From a virus: a stretch of DNA of 57,039 nt. Under the pieces are notes generated by a model. The model saw only the letters and a program-made list of their open reading frames with translations, was not told where the DNA came from and did not search any database. Made by a program: the position numbers and the translations under genes. The stretch is from IMG/VR virus record IMGVR_UViG_3300007960_000027, positions 1 to 57,039 of that record; one strand, given 5' to 3'. Of the stretch, positions 30,214-41,873 are shown one piece after another; the stretch's first letter is position 1; each line of letters starts with the position of its first letter.

Positions 30214-32576
<2,363 letters not shown>

Positions 32577-32580
<4 letters not shown>

Positions 32581-35156
32581 GCTGTAAGACCCCTATAGAG
32601 ACCGACTGCTCCGAGACCAGCACCAAGCAGCTGTTGCATCGGGTTATACGGTACGGACGTAGTCTGAGTCGTGTTCGGTGTTACCGGAATCCCGCGCATA
32701 ATCGAGTTCATGTAGTTCAGCTGCTCACGCGGATAGTCGCGCTGGGCGAGGAAGTCTTGATACGCGAGGTCCAGCGCCTGCTGCTGGCGACCCTCTATCT
32801 GTTGGCCGATAGTCTCAAGCAGCTGCGCCGACTGAATGTCGCCGGCCCGGGCCATCTCGCCAAGGTTGGCAAGCTGCTGGGCTTGTTCGCTGCTGAAGCC
32901 GAGGGCCGCAAGTTGCTGATCGCGGATGCGGGCGTTCTCATCCGCCTGTGCCGCCTCTACACGGGCGCGTTCGGCGGCGTTGCCTGCTTGAACCCGGGCA
33001 GCCTCGTCGATACTGATACCTTGCACGCGGGCCAGTTCGGCGGCCTGCGCCTGCTGGACCCGGGCGGCTTCTTCGATGCTGATGCCCTGCACGCGGGCCA
33101 GTTCGGCGGCCTGCTGCTGTTGGATGCGTGCAAACTCTTCGGCGTTGGCCGACTGCACCCGGAACCGGTCATCTGCGATCTGTTGCTGCACGCGGGCGGC
33201 TTCTTCGACGCCAATGCCTTGGGCGCGGGCAAACTCCTGCGCCCGTGCTCCTTGAACACGGCTTTGCTCTGCTGCCTGCGCGGCTTGGACTCGGGCAGCC
33301 TCTTCGATGCTAATCCCTTGCGTGCGGGCGAGTTCAGCTGCCCGCTGTTGCTGTACTCGCGCAGCCTCTTCAACACTGATACCTTGAACACGCGCTAGTT
33401 CCGCAGCTTGCTGTTGCTGAATGCGTGCAAACTCTTCGGCGTTGGCCGACTGCACCCGGAACCGGTCGTCTGCGATTTGTTGCTGCACGCGGGCGGCTTC
33501 TTCGACGCTGAGGTTGTTGGCGCGGGCGAACTCTTGCGCCCGTGCTCCTTGAACACGGCTCTGCTCGGCCGCCTGCGCGGCTTGAATCCGGGCGGCCTCT
33601 TCGATGCTGATCCCTTGTGTGCGGGCGAGTTCAGCCGCCTGCTGCTGCTGCACGCGAGCGGCTTCTTCGACACTGATACCTTGAACACGCGCTAGTTCCG
33701 CCGCCTGCTGCTGCTGGATGCGTGCAAACTCGTCCGCTGTTGCCCCCTGAATCCGCGCGTTGTCTTGGGCGATAGCGGCCTGCACCCGACCCGCCTCTTG
33801 GACGCTGAGGTTGTTGGCGCGGGCGAACTCTTGCGAGCGCTGCTGCTGGACCCGGGCGGCTTCGTCGATGCTGATCCCCTGAGTCCGGGCCAGCTCTTGT
33901 GCTTGCGCCTGCTGGAACCGGGCAGCTTCGGCGGCCTGCGCTTCTTGGACTCGGGCGGCTTCGCCCACACTGATTCCTTGCGTACGTGCCAGCTCTTGGA
34001 CCTGCGCCTGTTGCTGCTGGAATTGAGCTGCGCGATCTGCCTCGAAGCGCTGCGCGGCATCGCTGTACCCACGTTCCAGACCTTCGGCTTGGATGCGTGC
34101 CATGCGGTCCAGCATGTCTTCTTCGGCCAACCCCTCTTGGACAGCCGCCCGTGACCCACCGAAGGCTCCAGCCTCCACAGCCCGCGCATCGCGTCCTGCC
34201 CGTGCGGTTTCGTAGTCCTCCCGGGCCTTCTCTTTCTGGAGGTCCACAACATTCTGGATGTAGGGACTCATGTAGTCCTGCACCTCTGCGCCGGAGAACT
34301 GCCGGGCAGGACCGTAGTCGAATGCTGATACACCCTCGTCGCCGCGCTCGAAGCCACCGTACTGTTCAAACCCGGCGTAGGGGTCAGCTGACCCTTCGCG
34401 GAACCCCCGGAACTGCTGCACGTCGCCTTCGGCGAAGTCGGCCGCAGGGCCAAACGTTGACTGTTCGAAGTCGGAATAGGGTGTGACCGAAGTCTCTCGG
34501 AACCCGGCGTACGGGTCCGCCGCCCCGGCTTGAAAACCGCCATATTGCGAAAACTGATCTGCAAAGTCCGTTGGCTCCGCCGCTTGGAACCCGCCAAACG
34601 TGTCGAACTGGGTGCCTTCGAAGTCGGAATAAGGCGTGACCGAGGTCTCTCGGAACCCTGCATAGGGGTCCGCCGCCCCAGCTTGGAACCCGCCATACAG
34701 CGAAAACTGATCTGCAAAGTCCGTTGGCTGTGCCGCTTGGAATCCACCAAACGTGTCGAACTGGGTGCCTTGGAACCCCATGTAGGGCGAGGCTTGGCCT
34801 GCTTGGAAGCCTGCGTACGGACTAGCGCCCGATGCTTGGAACTGCGAAGCTCCGAACTGATACGGTTGGGCCCCTGCAGCGAGCTGCTGCCCCGCCAGCA
34901 TGTTCTGCCCGGTCACACCCATTGCCGTATCTAGGCCGGGGATACCCGCGGACGCCGTCTGCCGCGTCAGGTCATACGCGGCCAGCTGGTCTGGGGTGAT
35001 GTCTGCAATGCGCTGACCGCCATAGGGTTCATAGGGCGTGAGGGACAAACCCTCCGCCCGATCCATCATCCGTTCAAAGTACGGACGCGCGTACTCAGGA
35101 AGGTTGGATGTGGTCGTTCTGCTTTCGACCTGCTGCGTGCCGCCGCCCTTACCCAT
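32577..35156 (-). CDS. Internal virion-like repeat protein, 859 aa
   Basis: First 100 residues are compact. Then repeats of Y/D-P-Y-A-G-F-type units (about 105-290; for example GGFQAGAADPYAGFRE), followed by more than fifteen copies of a heptad-like unit (ELARVQGISVEEAARVQQ) at about 385-735, a very long coiled coil or extended rod. The C-terminus is short. The order fits a rod-like virion or ejection component. Confidence 0.72.
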
Positions 35157-35592
35157 CGGTTAGCTCCATCTTATACGCAATGTAGTGCGGCTCCCAGCCA
35201 TACCGGGCGAGCCACCGCCCCCACGCTTTGCGTCCATATCCTTCAAGGTGAGTGCAGCCGCAATCCTTTGCGAACTGTTGTATTGCCGGCTGTACTATAG
35301 GCAGCCACTCTTTCATGCGGCGGCCACCGATCCAATCAAGGGCGAGCCCTCGGCATTGCGGGTAGTGTATCACTCTCGTAGTGATCGCGGCAACAGGAGT
35401 TGTGCCGTCCGCTACGACCCAAAGTATCAGCACCGCCGCATCCAGATCGCGTTTAAGGTCGGCGGTTGTGAATCGTCCCGCTGCAGTACGCACCGCACCC
35501 GCCAAAAGAGGTTCGACGTCCGGCCATACGATGTCCAGAAAGTCCAGCGGGATGAACCCGAACGTCAGTGGGGTGCTTTGCGTATCTTTCAT
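35149..35592 (-). CDS. GNAT-like phage protein, 147 aa
   Basis: A compact alpha/beta protein: FGFIPLDFLDIVWPDVEPLL, VLILWVVADGTTPVAAITTR, then CGCTHLEGYGRKAWGRWLAR and GWEPHYIAYKMEL. The order and the GYGRKAW segment resemble acetyltransferase-fold proteins placed among phage structural genes. No clear CoA-binding loop was identified. It overlaps both neighbours. Confidence 0.6.
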   Translation of the reverse strand: MKDTQSTPLTFGFIPLDFLDIVWPDVEPLLAGAVRTAAGRFTTADLKRDLDAAVLILWVVADGTTPVAAITTRVIHYPQCRGLALDWIGGRRMKEWLPIVQPAIQQFAKDCGCTHLEGYGRKAWGRWLARYGWEPHYIAYKMELTDG

Positions 35593-37133
35593 GCGGGCAA
35601 CAGTCCTCCAGCCGCCACTTGCTTCGGCTGCTGAGTCATACCGGTCCGCTCTTTTCGTACTCGGGACATCATGTCTTCAAGCTCTGCAGCGCCTGCGTCA
35701 GTAGAGCCGTTTCCGAGGCCGCTGACAACATCTGCGGGGACGATGAACTCGCCGTCGCTCAACAGCACGTCTGTACCTCCATCGTCCATCTGGGCAGGGA
35801 CGAGGTCATCCATACCGTCACCGGGACCTCTGATCTGGCCCTCCATGTCGCCGCCTTGCACTCGACCCTCGGATACGTCTGTAACGAGCTTGCGAAGGGC
35901 GTCTTCGCCGTAGGTCTGCACGAACTGGGCCAGCACGATCGCAGATTGCTCCTCTGGCAGCTCCTCGCGAACCGCCTTGATAGTCAGGGACACGAGTTCG
36001 CGTTCGTTCATGCGCGGAGCCTCCGGCGCTTCCGGCACGCGGGGAAACGCTGCATCGCCTTGGGGCATGTCCGCGATGCCGCCTTCTTGCATTTGAATGA
36101 CTCCACCGCCAGCCTTTCGGTTGACCGTGCGGTTCAGCCTACGGTCGGACTTTTTAGGTTCCGTGGCCCGGGCCTGCAGCAGGGTGGCCAAACCTGCGTC
36201 GGTACCGTCCGCAGGGGGCGTCGGGTTCAGGAACTCCGCATATTCTGCGGGGCTGGGTACGTCACCGAACATTGACCCCGGGAGCTTGCCTTCGGACGCC
36301 ATGCGCCCCAGTGCACGGAAAGTCGCTGACTCCATACCCGTGGTATTGTCCAGCCCGTAGGCAGCGCGGCGGTACCCTGCATCGAAGAAGCCTTCGGGCA
36401 TGCCCGGCATAAGCGTACCCGGCGCAATAGGCGCTCGGGGAGGCTCGTCGACCAGCCCACCTTCAGCGTAGCTAGACCCAATTGGATATGGGTCAAAGTA
36501 CAAGAACTCCTCGTCCGCACCCGGCTGGTAGTCCGCACCGGGACTATACCGTTCGCGCTCATGGGGCGCGGCCTGCGGACGGCGGTACTTCTTTGGCTTC
36601 TCCGGTTCGGGCATAAGAAGGTTGGGGGCTACAAGCCCCGGAGTCAACGCTGCGCCTAGTCCTGCTCGGGTCATAGCCCCCTGCTGCACCCCCTGTTTGA
36701 GCACATCCAGCGGCGGCGATCCTGCGGGCAGTGCCGTGCCCGGGTTCATACCGGAGGGCATATTCTTGAACATGTTGAGCATACCCCCGCCAGCGGAAGG
36801 CGGAGGCGGAGGCGGCGGGGTCAGCATAGTACCGGCGGTCGCACCAGTGGCCACGCCAGTGGCCGCTCCAGTGGCTCCAGCAGCGGCGGGTGCCCCTTGG
36901 GCAGCCTGCATAGCCGTTGTCGACCCCCCACCCATAAGACTGCCAAGAGCTGCGCCCCCAAGGCCGCCTAGAAGGCCTGCCTGCAGGCCCTTGCCCAAGT
37001 CTCCGGTTTCAATTGCGGTTCCAAGCCCGGTGCCAATGGCCCCGGCAACAAGAGGGCTGGCCAAAAGACCAGTGCCAAGCAACCCGGCCCCTGCCGCGCC
37101 CGACCCGAGAAAGCTAAGGATGAGAGGTAGCAT
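35589..37133 (-). CDS. Internal virion-like protein with glycine-zipper N-terminus, 514 aa
   Basis: Residues 1-75 are a Gly/Ala/Leu-rich, membrane-seeking stretch, then a run of eight Pro (about 105-112) and Pro-rich and charged segments. The C-terminal third holds DDGGTDVLLSDGEFIVPADV followed by VSGLGNGSTDAGAAELEDMM, a phage virion module I have seen before. Likely an ejection protein that inserts in the host membrane; inference. GGAGG lies before the start. Confidence 0.68.
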   Translation of the reverse strand: MLPLILSFLGSGAAGAGLLGTGLLASPLVAGAIGTGLGTAIETGDLGKGLQAGLLGGLGGAALGSLMGGGSTTAMQAAQGAPAAAGATGAATGVATGATAGTMLTPPPPPPPSAGGGMLNMFKNMPSGMNPGTALPAGSPPLDVLKQGVQQGAMTRAGLGAALTPGLVAPNLLMPEPEKPKKYRRPQAAPHERERYSPGADYQPGADEEFLYFDPYPIGSSYAEGGLVDEPPRAPIAPGTLMPGMPEGFFDAGYRRAAYGLDNTTGMESATFRALGRMASEGKLPGSMFGDVPSPAEYAEFLNPTPPADGTDAGLATLLQARATEPKKSDRRLNRTVNRKAGGGVIQMQEGGIADMPQGDAAFPRVPEAPEAPRMNERELVSLTIKAVREELPEEQSAIVLAQFVQTYGEDALRKLVTDVSEGRVQGGDMEGQIRGPGDGMDDLVPAQMDDGGTDVLLSDGEFIVPADVVSGLGNGSTDAGAAELEDMMSRVRKERTGMTQQPKQVAAGGLLPA

Positions 37134-37191
37134 GACGCCTCCAAATGTATGTCAGGGCCCACTTTAACACGTAGTGCGCCGTTTGTAACTA

Positions 37192-37398
37192 CTACCCGCA
37201 CAGCCGGGCATTGGTCTCGTTGTGCGTGACCACGTCGACCAGCAGCGCCCGGTCATTGGCCAACAGCCAGTTCACGGTGCGCTGGCTGTCAAACACTATC
37301 GGCGCGGCTATGTCGCAGTAGCTGTCAGCGGCCGTCATTCCGCAGCCACCGAGAAGCGCGGTCAGCAAGACCGCTGTCGTCCAAGATTTCCACATCAT
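37192..37398 (-). CDS. Outer-membrane spanin (Rz1-like lipoprotein), 68 aa
   Basis: Start chosen at 37398 behind AGGAGGTCAAGG. Short N-terminal signal with lipobox LLGGC (Cys18 is the likely lipidated residue), then a small periplasmic domain. It overlaps the inner spanin gene by 74 bases in a different frame, the classic nested Rz/Rz1 plan. Confidence 0.72.
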   Translation of the reverse strand: MMWKSWTTAVLLTALLGGCGMTAADSYCDIAAPIVFDSQRTVNWLLANDRALLVDVVTHNETNARLCG

Positions 37399-37558
37399 CC
37401 TTGACCTCCTTGGCCTTGCCGATCTTGTCCAGCCGGGAGCGGTCAATCTTGCTGCGCTGCCGATCAATCCCGCGCTGCACCCCGGCCATGTAGATGCCAA
37501 CGAGGCCAGCCACGAATGCCAGCGCAAGCAGCCCGTACAGTTGCAGCCGCCCCATCAT
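37325..37558 (-). CDS. Inner-membrane spanin (Rz-like), 77 aa
   Basis: N-terminal transmembrane segment LYGLLALAFVAGLVGIYMAG, then a charged helical region (DRQRSKIDRSRLDKIGKAKE). Its start overlaps the amidase stop. Together with the nested lipoprotein it should join inner and outer membranes at the end of lysis. ATG could also be 37555. Confidence 0.7.
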   Translation of the reverse strand: MMGRLQLYGLLALAFVAGLVGIYMAGVQRGIDRQRSKIDRSRLDKIGKAKEVKDDVEILDDSGLADRASRWLRNDGR

Positions 37559-38202
37559 CTGCGGCCCGCCGCCCACGCCCGCAGGCGTTCTTTCATGATC
37601 CACAGGGCCAGCAGAACGATCAGCACACAGCCGCCAATGGCGATCAACTGCGCGTGGCCCTCAAGTGTAGCAACCGCCCCGATCCCGCCACCGATCCCGC
37701 TGGCGATCTGCGCCACCGATGCCTGCACAGTCGTGCTCTGAGCGGCGCTGGTGCGCTCTGGCGCGGCAGGCTTGCGGGCCAGCCAGCGCGGCACGTCAAA
37801 GCCCGGGCAGGCCTTGGGGGCATAATGGTTGTGGCCGCTGATTTTCTTGACGCCGTAGGTGTCAGACAGGTCCGCCAGCAGTTCGCGCAGCGCCCTGTTT
37901 TGCTCGACCGTGTAGTGATCGCTGAATTTATCGCGTTCGCTTGAGCCGTGACCACCGAACAACGCCACGCCGATAGTCCCGGTGTTGTGGCCCTTGCAGT
38001 GCGCGCCGACTTGCTCAACCGGACGGCCCTTAGCAACGGTGCCGTCTCTATCTATGAGGTAGTGATAGCCAATATTTTTCCAGCCTCGGTCGCGGGTGTG
38101 CCACAATTTCACCTCGGCGACCTTTTCAGCGGTGGTCTTGCCCTGCCACCAATCGGGGCGGGTGGCTGTGCAGTGTACGATGATCTCGTCAACAGGTCTC
38201 AT
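37555..38202 (-). CDS. T7-lysozyme-like N-acetylmuramoyl-L-alanine amidase with C-terminal membrane segment, 215 aa
   Basis: Amidase_2 fold: His10 in IIVHCTATRP, Tyr46 in GYHYLIDRDG, His124 and Cys132 with Lys130 in GHNHYAPKACPGFD. These match the T7 lysozyme zinc ligands and catalytic Tyr/Lys by spacing. It cuts the amide between muramic acid and L-Ala in peptidoglycan. Residues about 184-204 form a transmembrane helix (LIAIGGCVLIVLLALWIM), unusual for this family and suggesting membrane tethering. Confidence 0.88.
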   Translation of the reverse strand: MRPVDEIIVHCTATRPDWWQGKTTAEKVAEVKLWHTRDRGWKNIGYHYLIDRDGTVAKGRPVEQVGAHCKGHNTGTIGVALFGGHGSSERDKFSDHYTVEQNRALRELLADLSDTYGVKKISGHNHYAPKACPGFDVPRWLARKPAAPERTSAAQSTTVQASVAQIASGIGGGIGAVATLEGHAQLIAIGGCVLIVLLALWIMKERLRAWAAGRR

Positions 38203-38495
38203 TTGTTCATCAACGCCATCTCTAGGTGCTTAATGGTTGTCTGGGCAGAGGCCAGCTGTGCCTTTAACTCTGCCATTTCAAGCAACAGTTTCTTGTTCTC
38301 AGCAGTGACTGCGTCCAGCTTCTCGGCAAGGCGGTCTACCTGCTCCCGGAGGGTGTCGTTAAACTCGCCGCGCTCTTGCTTATCGGCAAGACGTGCTTCA
38401 TGCGCCTGCTTGGCCTTCAGTGCGAAAAGCTGCCACATGCCGCCAGCGCCAACGAGGGCAATAATAACCGGCATCAGCATATCAAAGTCGGGCAT
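38199..38495 (-). CDS. Small membrane-anchored coiled-coil protein, 98 aa
   Basis: N-terminal hydrophobic segment (MLMPVIIALVGAGGMWQLFA, residues 6-25) followed by about 65 residues of coiled coil (DRLAEKLDAVTAENKKLLLE). It stands next to the amidase, so a holin/antiholin or lysis-related role is plausible; not certain. Confidence 0.68.
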   Translation of the reverse strand: MPDFDMLMPVIIALVGAGGMWQLFALKAKQAHEARLADKQERGEFNDTLREQVDRLAEKLDAVTAENKKLLLEMAELKAQLASAQTTIKHLEMALMNK

Positions 38496-38943
38496 CGAAT
38501 CGCATCCTTTCGAGCATTTGGCGATGTACCAAGTTGGCCAAGTACAGGCTCCATAACGCCATCATAACACAAGCAGAAACATGTGACACCTCATCCCACA
38601 TGGTCATAGGCGTATGGCTCGGCATGTGCATCTTCATCTGCTCGGCGGTTCTGCTGTAGTAGACAAAGCCCTTCGGCACAGGTTCGTGCATGACGTAGAA
38701 TGACAGCACGCAGCACGACAGAAAGAAGTCAACAAGCAACGCCCGCTTGAGCCACCAGCGTGTCAACCACACGGTCGCAATCAAAACTGCAGCGGAGCTA
38801 CCCATCCATGCCCACAAGATTGAATCTGGCACCATGCCAGAAAACATGCCTGCGTAGGTGAATCCAACCATGGAAATGGCAATGTGTTGGGCTGGACCGT
38901 TCGCGCTTCGTATTGCGCGGTATGTGTCGTTAATTCCCGGCAT
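38482..38943 (-). CDS. Multi-pass membrane protein, possible holin, 153 aa
   Basis: Four hydrophobic stretches: about 20-40, 42-64 (ILWAWMGSSAAVLIATVWLT), 68-86 (LLVDFFLSCCVLSFYVM) and 118-138 (VSACVMMALWSLYLANLV). Larger than most holins and of unknown family. Position upstream of the amidase favours a holin role. It has a 14-base overlap with the next gene. Confidence 0.62.
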   Translation of the reverse strand: MPGINDTYRAIRSANGPAQHIAISMVGFTYAGMFSGMVPDSILWAWMGSSAAVLIATVWLTRWWLKRALLVDFFLSCCVLSFYVMHEPVPKGFVYYSRTAEQMKMHMPSHTPMTMWDEVSHVSACVMMALWSLYLANLVHRQMLERMRFDARL

Positions 38944-38951
38944 GACCTCTC

Positions 38952-39020
38952 CTACGGTACGATCTTCAACGTGCCCGCGTCATTCCAGACGGAACCAGAT
39001 TCAAGGCCAGTGGGTTCATA
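38952..39020 (-). pseudogene. Remnant of a tail-fibre C-terminus (about 23 codons)
   Basis: In the gap between two genes, the frame ending at 38952 reads TGLESGSVWNDAGTLKIVP-stop. The tail fibre at 41874-43553 ends SSAGLITGEVWNDGGTLKIVT-stop. The match (VWND-GTLKIV) is too specific for chance. It has no start of its own, so it looks like the end of a fibre-type gene that was broken or frame-shifted, perhaps the former end of the 97-aa gene upstream. Confidence 0.55.
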
Positions 39021-39309
39021 CTGTTACACTCACCGATCCGACCTGACCAGTCCCGGAAACGCCACGCACATGAGGCTTGTTGGGTAATGCGACCTTCAGG
39101 AACCCGTCCTGCTGAAAAACGGCCCCCGGTTCAAGGTTGTAGTCATCCGTCTGCAGGGCCGTGAACACCGTAAAGGTGTTTCGTCCCTCGCCGGGGTTTT
39201 GCATCTGTTCCAGATACCCGGAAAACGAACGCACAACTTCGGCGAGGTAAGCCTGCTGGTAGTGTGCTGGCGGGACTGGAAAGAACGGGCGGACAAGGTT
39301 GCGGGCCAT
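39016..39309 (-). CDS. Hypothetical virion-associated protein, 97 aa
   Basis: Starts in the ATGA overlap with the 696-aa tail gene. N-terminal helix (HYQQAYLAEVVRSFSGYLEQ), then a beta-rich part; the end (GVSGTGQVGSVSVTV) resembles the VTGV repeats of the 255-aa protein. The stop is followed directly by a tail-fibre C-terminal remnant in another frame, so the present end may come from a frameshift. Confidence 0.65.
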   Translation of the reverse strand: MARNLVRPFFPVPPAHYQQAYLAEVVRSFSGYLEQMQNPGEGRNTFTVFTALQTDDYNLEPGAVFQQDGFLKVALPNKPHVRGVSGTGQVGSVSVTV

Positions 39310-41399
39310 CAGCGCCTCCCGTCCGGCTTCATGTCGTACCGCAAGCTACCCAAGCGCCATGTCATACCTGTGTCCGCCGATTCCACGTAGACACTGAACT
39401 GCCGCCCACGCAGGCGCAGATTGACCTGCTCCGTGTCGGGGGTGACTGCATTGGTGACCGTTCGCAAGAAGCTTCCACCAGAGTAGTTTCGCACCCGGGT
39501 GGTCACATCAATCTCGGGCGTAGCCGCCGTCGAGTTTCGGAAGCTGACGTCAGGAATCATTCTGCTGACAAACGTGAATTGCTCCCCGTCACCCAAGTCC
39601 ATGGGGCTCGACCGTATGTAAGCCGTAATGGCCGCGGCCGGGGAACTGCTGCCGTCATCGAAACCGATCTCGTGGTTATACAAATAGCCGTCCGTGCCTG
39701 CAGCGATGGGGTACGCTTCGATTCCGCGGTCAACCCAGCATGTCCGTGCCATGGTGCCGTAGTACCACGTCTGCTCCGTGTAGTTGTACACCACATACCG
39801 ATCATTTTCAGAGCTGTCGGCCGATGGGTAGAACCACCAGACTTCGCTGTTCTCCGTGTTGAGGGCGGCGGTGATCTTCTCCATCTGGTTGGTGTTCATG
39901 TTATCGAACACGTAGTCTCGAACTGAACACGACACACGCTGGACTGCACCGTTATAGACGTAGAACTCCGTCTGCCCCATCCAATACACCTGATCACCCA
40001 CCGGCACCGCGCAGAGAGGACCAGCGATGGTCGTGTTCTCCGAGATCATCTGGATGCCAAAGGTAAAGGGCGGTCCAAGGTACTGCATCGCGTAAAGTGA
40101 GACATCAGTAAACACGGCGATCTGCTGGCGCGTTTCAATCGCCGTCACAATCTCGGACCCGGAGCCAAGACGCAAGTCCCCGGCGGTGTTGGTCACCGCA
40201 GTTTCCCAATCGGTCAACGACTCTTGATCCGAGAACCGGATGAGCAGCGGGTCTTGCACCCCGGGGTTGGTCTGGCTGTCACACCCGAAGACGATGATGT
40301 GGCGGTCCCTGTCCGAAACCAAGACCTGCTTTGCAACGGTCGGAGTATAGTTGGCCCCCGGCAGAGAACTCAGCGCTACCCCCCGGGTTCCGGTGCCAGT
40401 GGTCTTGTCCCAGTAATAGATACCTTCGTCCCGCACGTTGAACAACAGGTCTTCACCGAAGTTGTCGTGGCTCCAGATGCGCAGTGTCTGGCCCGCCGTG
40501 GCCAGCGAGTAGGAACTGCCCCACGCGCCTCGGGACCACGGGCCCGCGCCCCAGCCCGTGCCGGTGATGGTCGAGTCAAGGCCTGTGTTCAACTGGTACG
40601 CGCCAACAACACTGGCCCCGCCGTTCCCGCTGTCACTCGTCGTTGCAAATACGGGGGTCGGATCAAGTTCCCCACCGATAGTGATTGACGGAATGCTGGC
40701 AACCTCGCGGGCCAGCACATAGTAGGTGTCCACGTCTCGAACATGCGTGACCTGATATTCTTGGTTCAGCACGTCGGCGGTGATCTGGTCGCCCAAGCCT
40801 GTCGCACCCGAAAAGGTTACGAAGTCGTTGTCCAGCGCACCATGGGCGGTGTCGCTGACAGTGATCGTGGCACAGGTTACGCTTGCGGAAGCCGAATGTG
40901 TCGCGGCTACTGTGCCGTAGGTCCCACGAACACAGCCCAGCAGATTGTTCCCAGACACGCTGGCATACGTGATGATCTCGTTGTCGATCTTGATGACCCC
41001 CGTTTCCGGAAAACCGGTCGAACTGGTCAGCGAAATCGTTGTCTGCGAAGCGGTGATGTCCGCAGACAGCGTGTTTGCAGCGGCGGAAAAAGTCACGTCT
41101 CCGGCAACTGTCGTAGCGCGGACGGGGGTGATGTCATAGTATCCACCGCCCTCGTTGATGTAGTATTTCAGGTGCGTGCCGACGCCCAAATAGCGTTCGC
41201 CCGCCAAGGCCACCCAAGGATGCAGCGCGCGGCAGGTGCCCAGAAAGGTGGTGGAGGACAGCTTCAGCCATCCTCCGATCTTTTCCGGAAACCCAAACCG
41301 AAAGCGCACCTTGTCGCAATCATACCACCCGCCCTCGTTGGAGTAGGACGTGACCTCCCGGTTTATCCCGGGGCGAAACTGCAATTTGGTCAGTGGCAT
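39309..41399 (-). CDS. Tail/stabilisation protein (P22 gp10-like), 696 aa
   Basis: Begins MPLTKLQFRPGINREVTSYS, continues GGWYDCDKVRFRFGFPEKIGGW, and is beta-rich throughout (for example VSDRDRHIIVFGCDSQTNPG; VYWMGQTEFYVYNGAVQRV). This is the pattern of phage stabilisation/tail hub proteins (P22 gp10 group), which seal the portal and hold the tail. Size is in the expected range. Confidence 0.72.
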   Translation of the reverse strand: MPLTKLQFRPGINREVTSYSNEGGWYDCDKVRFRFGFPEKIGGWLKLSSTTFLGTCRALHPWVALAGERYLGVGTHLKYYINEGGGYYDITPVRATTVAGDVTFSAAANTLSADITASQTTISLTSSTGFPETGVIKIDNEIITYASVSGNNLLGCVRGTYGTVAATHSASASVTCATITVSDTAHGALDNDFVTFSGATGLGDQITADVLNQEYQVTHVRDVDTYYVLAREVASIPSITIGGELDPTPVFATTSDSGNGGASVVGAYQLNTGLDSTITGTGWGAGPWSRGAWGSSYSLATAGQTLRIWSHDNFGEDLLFNVRDEGIYYWDKTTGTGTRGVALSSLPGANYTPTVAKQVLVSDRDRHIIVFGCDSQTNPGVQDPLLIRFSDQESLTDWETAVTNTAGDLRLGSGSEIVTAIETRQQIAVFTDVSLYAMQYLGPPFTFGIQMISENTTIAGPLCAVPVGDQVYWMGQTEFYVYNGAVQRVSCSVRDYVFDNMNTNQMEKITAALNTENSEVWWFYPSADSSENDRYVVYNYTEQTWYYGTMARTCWVDRGIEAYPIAAGTDGYLYNHEIGFDDGSSSPAAAITAYIRSSPMDLGDGEQFTFVSRMIPDVSFRNSTAATPEIDVTTRVRNYSGGSFLRTVTNAVTPDTEQVNLRLRGRQFSVYVESADTGMTWRLGSLRYDMKPDGRR

Positions 41400-41438
41400 C
41401 TGGATGACCTCGAAGTGGGGTTTACGTTGGCACCTTGC

Positions 41439-41741
41439 TTACCACGGCGTCCCGGTGGCGCTGACAGGGTTCTTCAGCGCGTCGATCTGTTCAGCCAGCC
41501 GTGCTTCTGTCTGCATTTTATCAACCTGACCCCAGACCCAGACGATTACCTCGTTCTCGGTTACCTGATCGTAAGGTGTGAAATCTGGTGCAGATGCGTC
41601 AGGGGCAAAACCGCAGGAGCCATAGGACCGCGCAGTGTAGTCACCATCAACAGCGATGCACTCCCAGTGCGCCACGGTGATGCCGCCAGTTGCCACTTCA
41701 TGTTCGCAAGTGACGATGTTCCAGTTGTATGTGATAGCCAT
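41439..41741 (-). CDS. DUF7936-like tail-associated protein, 100 aa
   Basis: MAITYNWNIVTCEHEVATGG, then HWECIAVDGDYTARSYGSCG and FTPYDQVTENEVIVWVWGQV. This order is typical of DUF7936 proteins next to tail-fibre genes. A role in fibre folding or assembly is inferred from place. It overlaps the 40-aa gene upstream (TAATG). Confidence 0.7.
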   Translation of the reverse strand: MAITYNWNIVTCEHEVATGGITVAHWECIAVDGDYTARSYGSCGFAPDASAPDFTPYDQVTENEVIVWVWGQVDKMQTEARLAEQIDALKNPVSATGTPW

Positions 41742-41863
41742 TATTCAGTGTCCTTTTGGGCTGCGGCCTCAAGTTCAGCGATCTTCGCCTTGGCCTGTTG
41801 CAGTTCGATCATCAGTTGCAGTCGTTCTGCTGCATAATGTGCGATAATGTCATTCGGGTTCAT
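41741..41863 (-). CDS. Small coiled-coil protein, 40 aa
   Basis: Reads MNPNDIIAHYAAERLQLMIE, then a coiled coil (QQAKAKIAELEAAAQKDTE). It fills the gap between fibre and DUF7936-like genes exactly. Reverse-complemented AAGGAAAATAAC lies before the ATG (GGA spacing acceptable). Short phage genes of this type commonly follow tail fibres. Confidence 0.65.
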   Translation of the reverse strand: MNPNDIIAHYAAERLQLMIELQQAKAKIAELEAAAQKDTE

Positions 41864-41873
41864 GTTATTTTCC

